Source: Pezicula radicicola (taxonomy: Eukaryota > Ascomycota > Leotiomycetes > Helotiales > Dermateaceae). Taken from it: 61,624 bases of DNA. The notes beneath the pieces were generated by a model, which ran no database searches, was not told the origin of the DNA, and saw only the letters and a program-made list of their open reading frames with translations. The stretch lies in assembly GCA_003008705.1 (NCBI GenBank), contig PDUO01000089.1, forward strand, positions 87,607 to 149,230. The letters are read 5' to 3'. Each line of letters begins with the position of its first letter. Position 1 is the stretch's first letter. Made by a program: the position numbers and the translations under genes. This document shows positions 59,881 to 61,624 of the stretch, piece by piece.

Positions 59881-59904
59881 CTTCTTCTTCTTCTTCTTCT
59901 TCTT
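59881..59904. repeat. CTT microsatellite, eight units
   Basis: Uninterrupted CTT repeated eight times inside the AT-rich block. Confidence 0.95.
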
Positions 59905-60526
59905 AATAATAACTTTTCTTTTTTCTTTTTTATTATAATCTATAATACCCTTACTAGTAATATATTATTAGATAATAGAAGAAATACTAGAATAATAAAT
60001 AATATATCTTCTCTTAGGGTTATAGTTAATAATAAGAATAAGAGTTAAAGATAAGGTTAGGAGTAACTTACTACTAGATCTAAGAGAATATCTATTAATA
60101 CTATAGAAGAGTAGATCTATCTCTTATTACTTAACTAACCTAGGGCTAGGTTGATTTAATTTTAGTAGTAGTAGAATAAGGTGGTTATAAGATATAAGGG
60201 CTAGGTTAGTTTATTTTCAGGGCTAGATTAGTTTATAAAAATAAGTAGGAAGGAGGTTATATAAGAAGTTATAAATATCAAGAAATAATAAACTATATAT
60301 AGTAATTCTAACCCTATTCTTAGAATCATGAAATTCGAAGTTAGAGGTATATTATAATTATTTATACTTATTCTTATAGTTTTAGTATTTATTACTCTTA
60401 AGCTTAGATAATCTAAGTAGACTTGTATATATAAGGGTTCGTGTTATATAGGAAGAAGAGAAGATATATAGAGGATAGAGTTTATATTAATATTATATTT
60501 AGAGTAAATAATTATCTAAGTAATAA

Positions 60527-60672
60527 AAGTAACTAAGCTATAAACTAGTTAAGCTATAAATAATCAAGCTATAAACTACTAAGTTATAAACGATTAAGCT
60601 ATAAATAACTAAGCTATAAACAACTAAGCTATAAATAACTAAGTAACCAATAACTAAGCTATAAACTAACTA
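60527..60672. repeat. Minisatellite of about 17-bp unit (AACTAAGCTATAAATA-type)
   Basis: About eight imperfect tandem copies of a unit such as ACTAAGCTATAAACA, with C/T and G/A differences between copies, as RIP would leave. Confidence 0.85.
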
Positions 60673-61624
60673 TAGACTAGTTCAACTACCTACTAATATT
60701 TAGAGTTATAGTCTATAAGAAGTACTAATATACTATATTACCTAGCGAGATCAAGGCTTACTTTAGTATAGATAGTCTATATAGATTTAGAAAGAAGGAG
60801 TAGTAAAGGATTATAGACTAGATTAAGTATATTATAGGATTAATTCCTAATTNAGATATTCTAGTCTAGAATCCCTTCCTATTCCTAGTAGATATATTAG
60901 AGTCTATTCAAGTATTATTACTACTATAGATAAATANACTATAGTATATATTTTATAGTATTAATAACTAATTACTATACTAGTATATCTATAAAGATAT
61001 ATAGAAAATATAAAGGTATTATAAGATAGAATATAACTAGGAGAATCTAAATAAGAAAGGACAACTAAAGAAGAATACTAGTTAGATTATAGTATCTATA
61101 CTATAGTGGAGTAGGGTATAATACTAGTGGTTTTTTATCCAAGGTCTAAAGTCAAGGTATTTCAAGATTAGTAAGAGAGTTAAGAGCTAGAGTAGTCTCT
61201 AGAGTAGCCCCTAGCTCGAGAGTACATAGGATAGGATAGAGAGAGCGATTAACGAGGGCCGGAACTAAGTCTAGGTAGTCCAACATCGGAAGATCAAGGT
61301 TATTAATAAGTCTCTTAAGCTAAATCTATAGCTATGATTTATAAGATAAGCCTAGTACCTAGTCTAGTTTAACCCTATAGAATTATATTAATTAGTTAGA
61401 CTAATTAACTAGGACAACGAAGCTAAGCTATATATTATCTATAAGGTATTTAATAAGATAATTCGAGATAAATAGAGTATTACTATTAAAGGTATTATTA
61501 GAAAGGTAATACTAGTTAAGGTTAACTAGAAGGAGTAAGGGAAGAAACCTAAGAGGTTATTCAATTATAAGATAAAGCTAGATACTTTTCAGAAGTATAC
61601 TACTATTTAGAAGTAGCTCCTTAG

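Larger units (their letters stand above)
58976..61624. repeat. AT-rich RIP-degraded block, right end
   Basis: CA and TG are strongly depleted up to about 60700, and composition is slightly less extreme after that. No open frame or protein motif survives. The block truncates the DUF3638-type gene. Ambiguous bases at 60853 and 60937. Confidence 0.75.

Noticed and set aside
1450..60030. Possible telomere-like TTAGGG/CCCTAA bits near 1450 and 60013
   Set aside because: Only single units, no tandem run, so no telomere can be claimed.
1..61624. tRNA, rRNA or CRISPR-type arrays
   Set aside because: No cloverleaf-type sequence, rRNA-like stretch or spaced identical repeats were seen; minisatellites have directly abutting units.

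Overview
The window looks like an accessory, possibly subtelomeric, stretch of a filamentous ascomycete (Pezizomycotina) chromosome. The reasons are short GT-AG introns of about 43-175 nt, fungal-only gene families (HET, HET-s/HeLo, NACHT-ankyrin, Helo-like N-terminal domains, a DUF3638-type giant protein), and three AT-rich blocks (1-1730, about 25250-32067, 58976-61624). In those blocks CA and TG dinucleotides have almost vanished, as expected after repeat-induced point mutation (RIP). Many genes outside them carry in-frame TAG or TAA codons where a relative has Gln or Trp, so much of the window is a graveyard of decayed genes with a few intact ones.

Layout. 1-1730: degraded repeat. 1810-11057: two diverged tandem copies of a SNF2-type helicase-like gene, both broken. 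The same 14 kb holds at least 15 copies of a 24-bp palindrome, several of them inside helicase introns. 11710-13665: a divergently transcribed pair, a NADAR-domain gene and a macrodomain gene, both of ADP-ribose chemistry. 14400-17700: a two-exon gene for a 1085-residue protein with a Helo-like N-terminus. 17985-19512: broken CaMKK/Ssp1-like kinase. 19770-20150: LINE reverse transcriptase scrap. 21096-21925: broken Cys-rich protein. 23591-24808: broken flavin amine oxidase. 25987-32067: RIP-degraded Ty1/copia element. 32519-34618: intact HET-domain gene. 35269-39989: membrane-protein gene and a NACHT-ankyrin gene, both damaged. 40687-42039: intact three-exon gene with a PD-(D/E)XK-like region. 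42786-45313: broken NACHT gene. 46141-48947: broken P-loop ATPase gene resembling the ATPase part of Crinkler-like proteins, with an assembly gap. 49509-50844: E2 ubiquitin-conjugating enzyme-like gene. 51240-52064: HET-S/HET-s homologue with both prion-domain repeats and one nonsense codon. 53717-55671: disordered unknown protein, damaged. 56087-58975: N-terminal half of a DUF3638-type protein, cut off by the last AT-rich block.

Taken together the window is a cluster of self/non-self recognition or cell-death type genes (HET, HeLo/HET-s, two NACHT genes, Helo-like protein) mixed with nucleic-acid, ubiquitin and ADP-ribose functions and with transposon debris. Most members are inactivated. 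The best candidates for live function are the HET gene, the PD-(D/E)XK-like gene, the 1085-residue Helo-like gene and perhaps the macrodomain gene. The most unusual features are the palindrome family in introns, the NADAR/macrodomain pair and the nonsense-carrying HET-s homologue.
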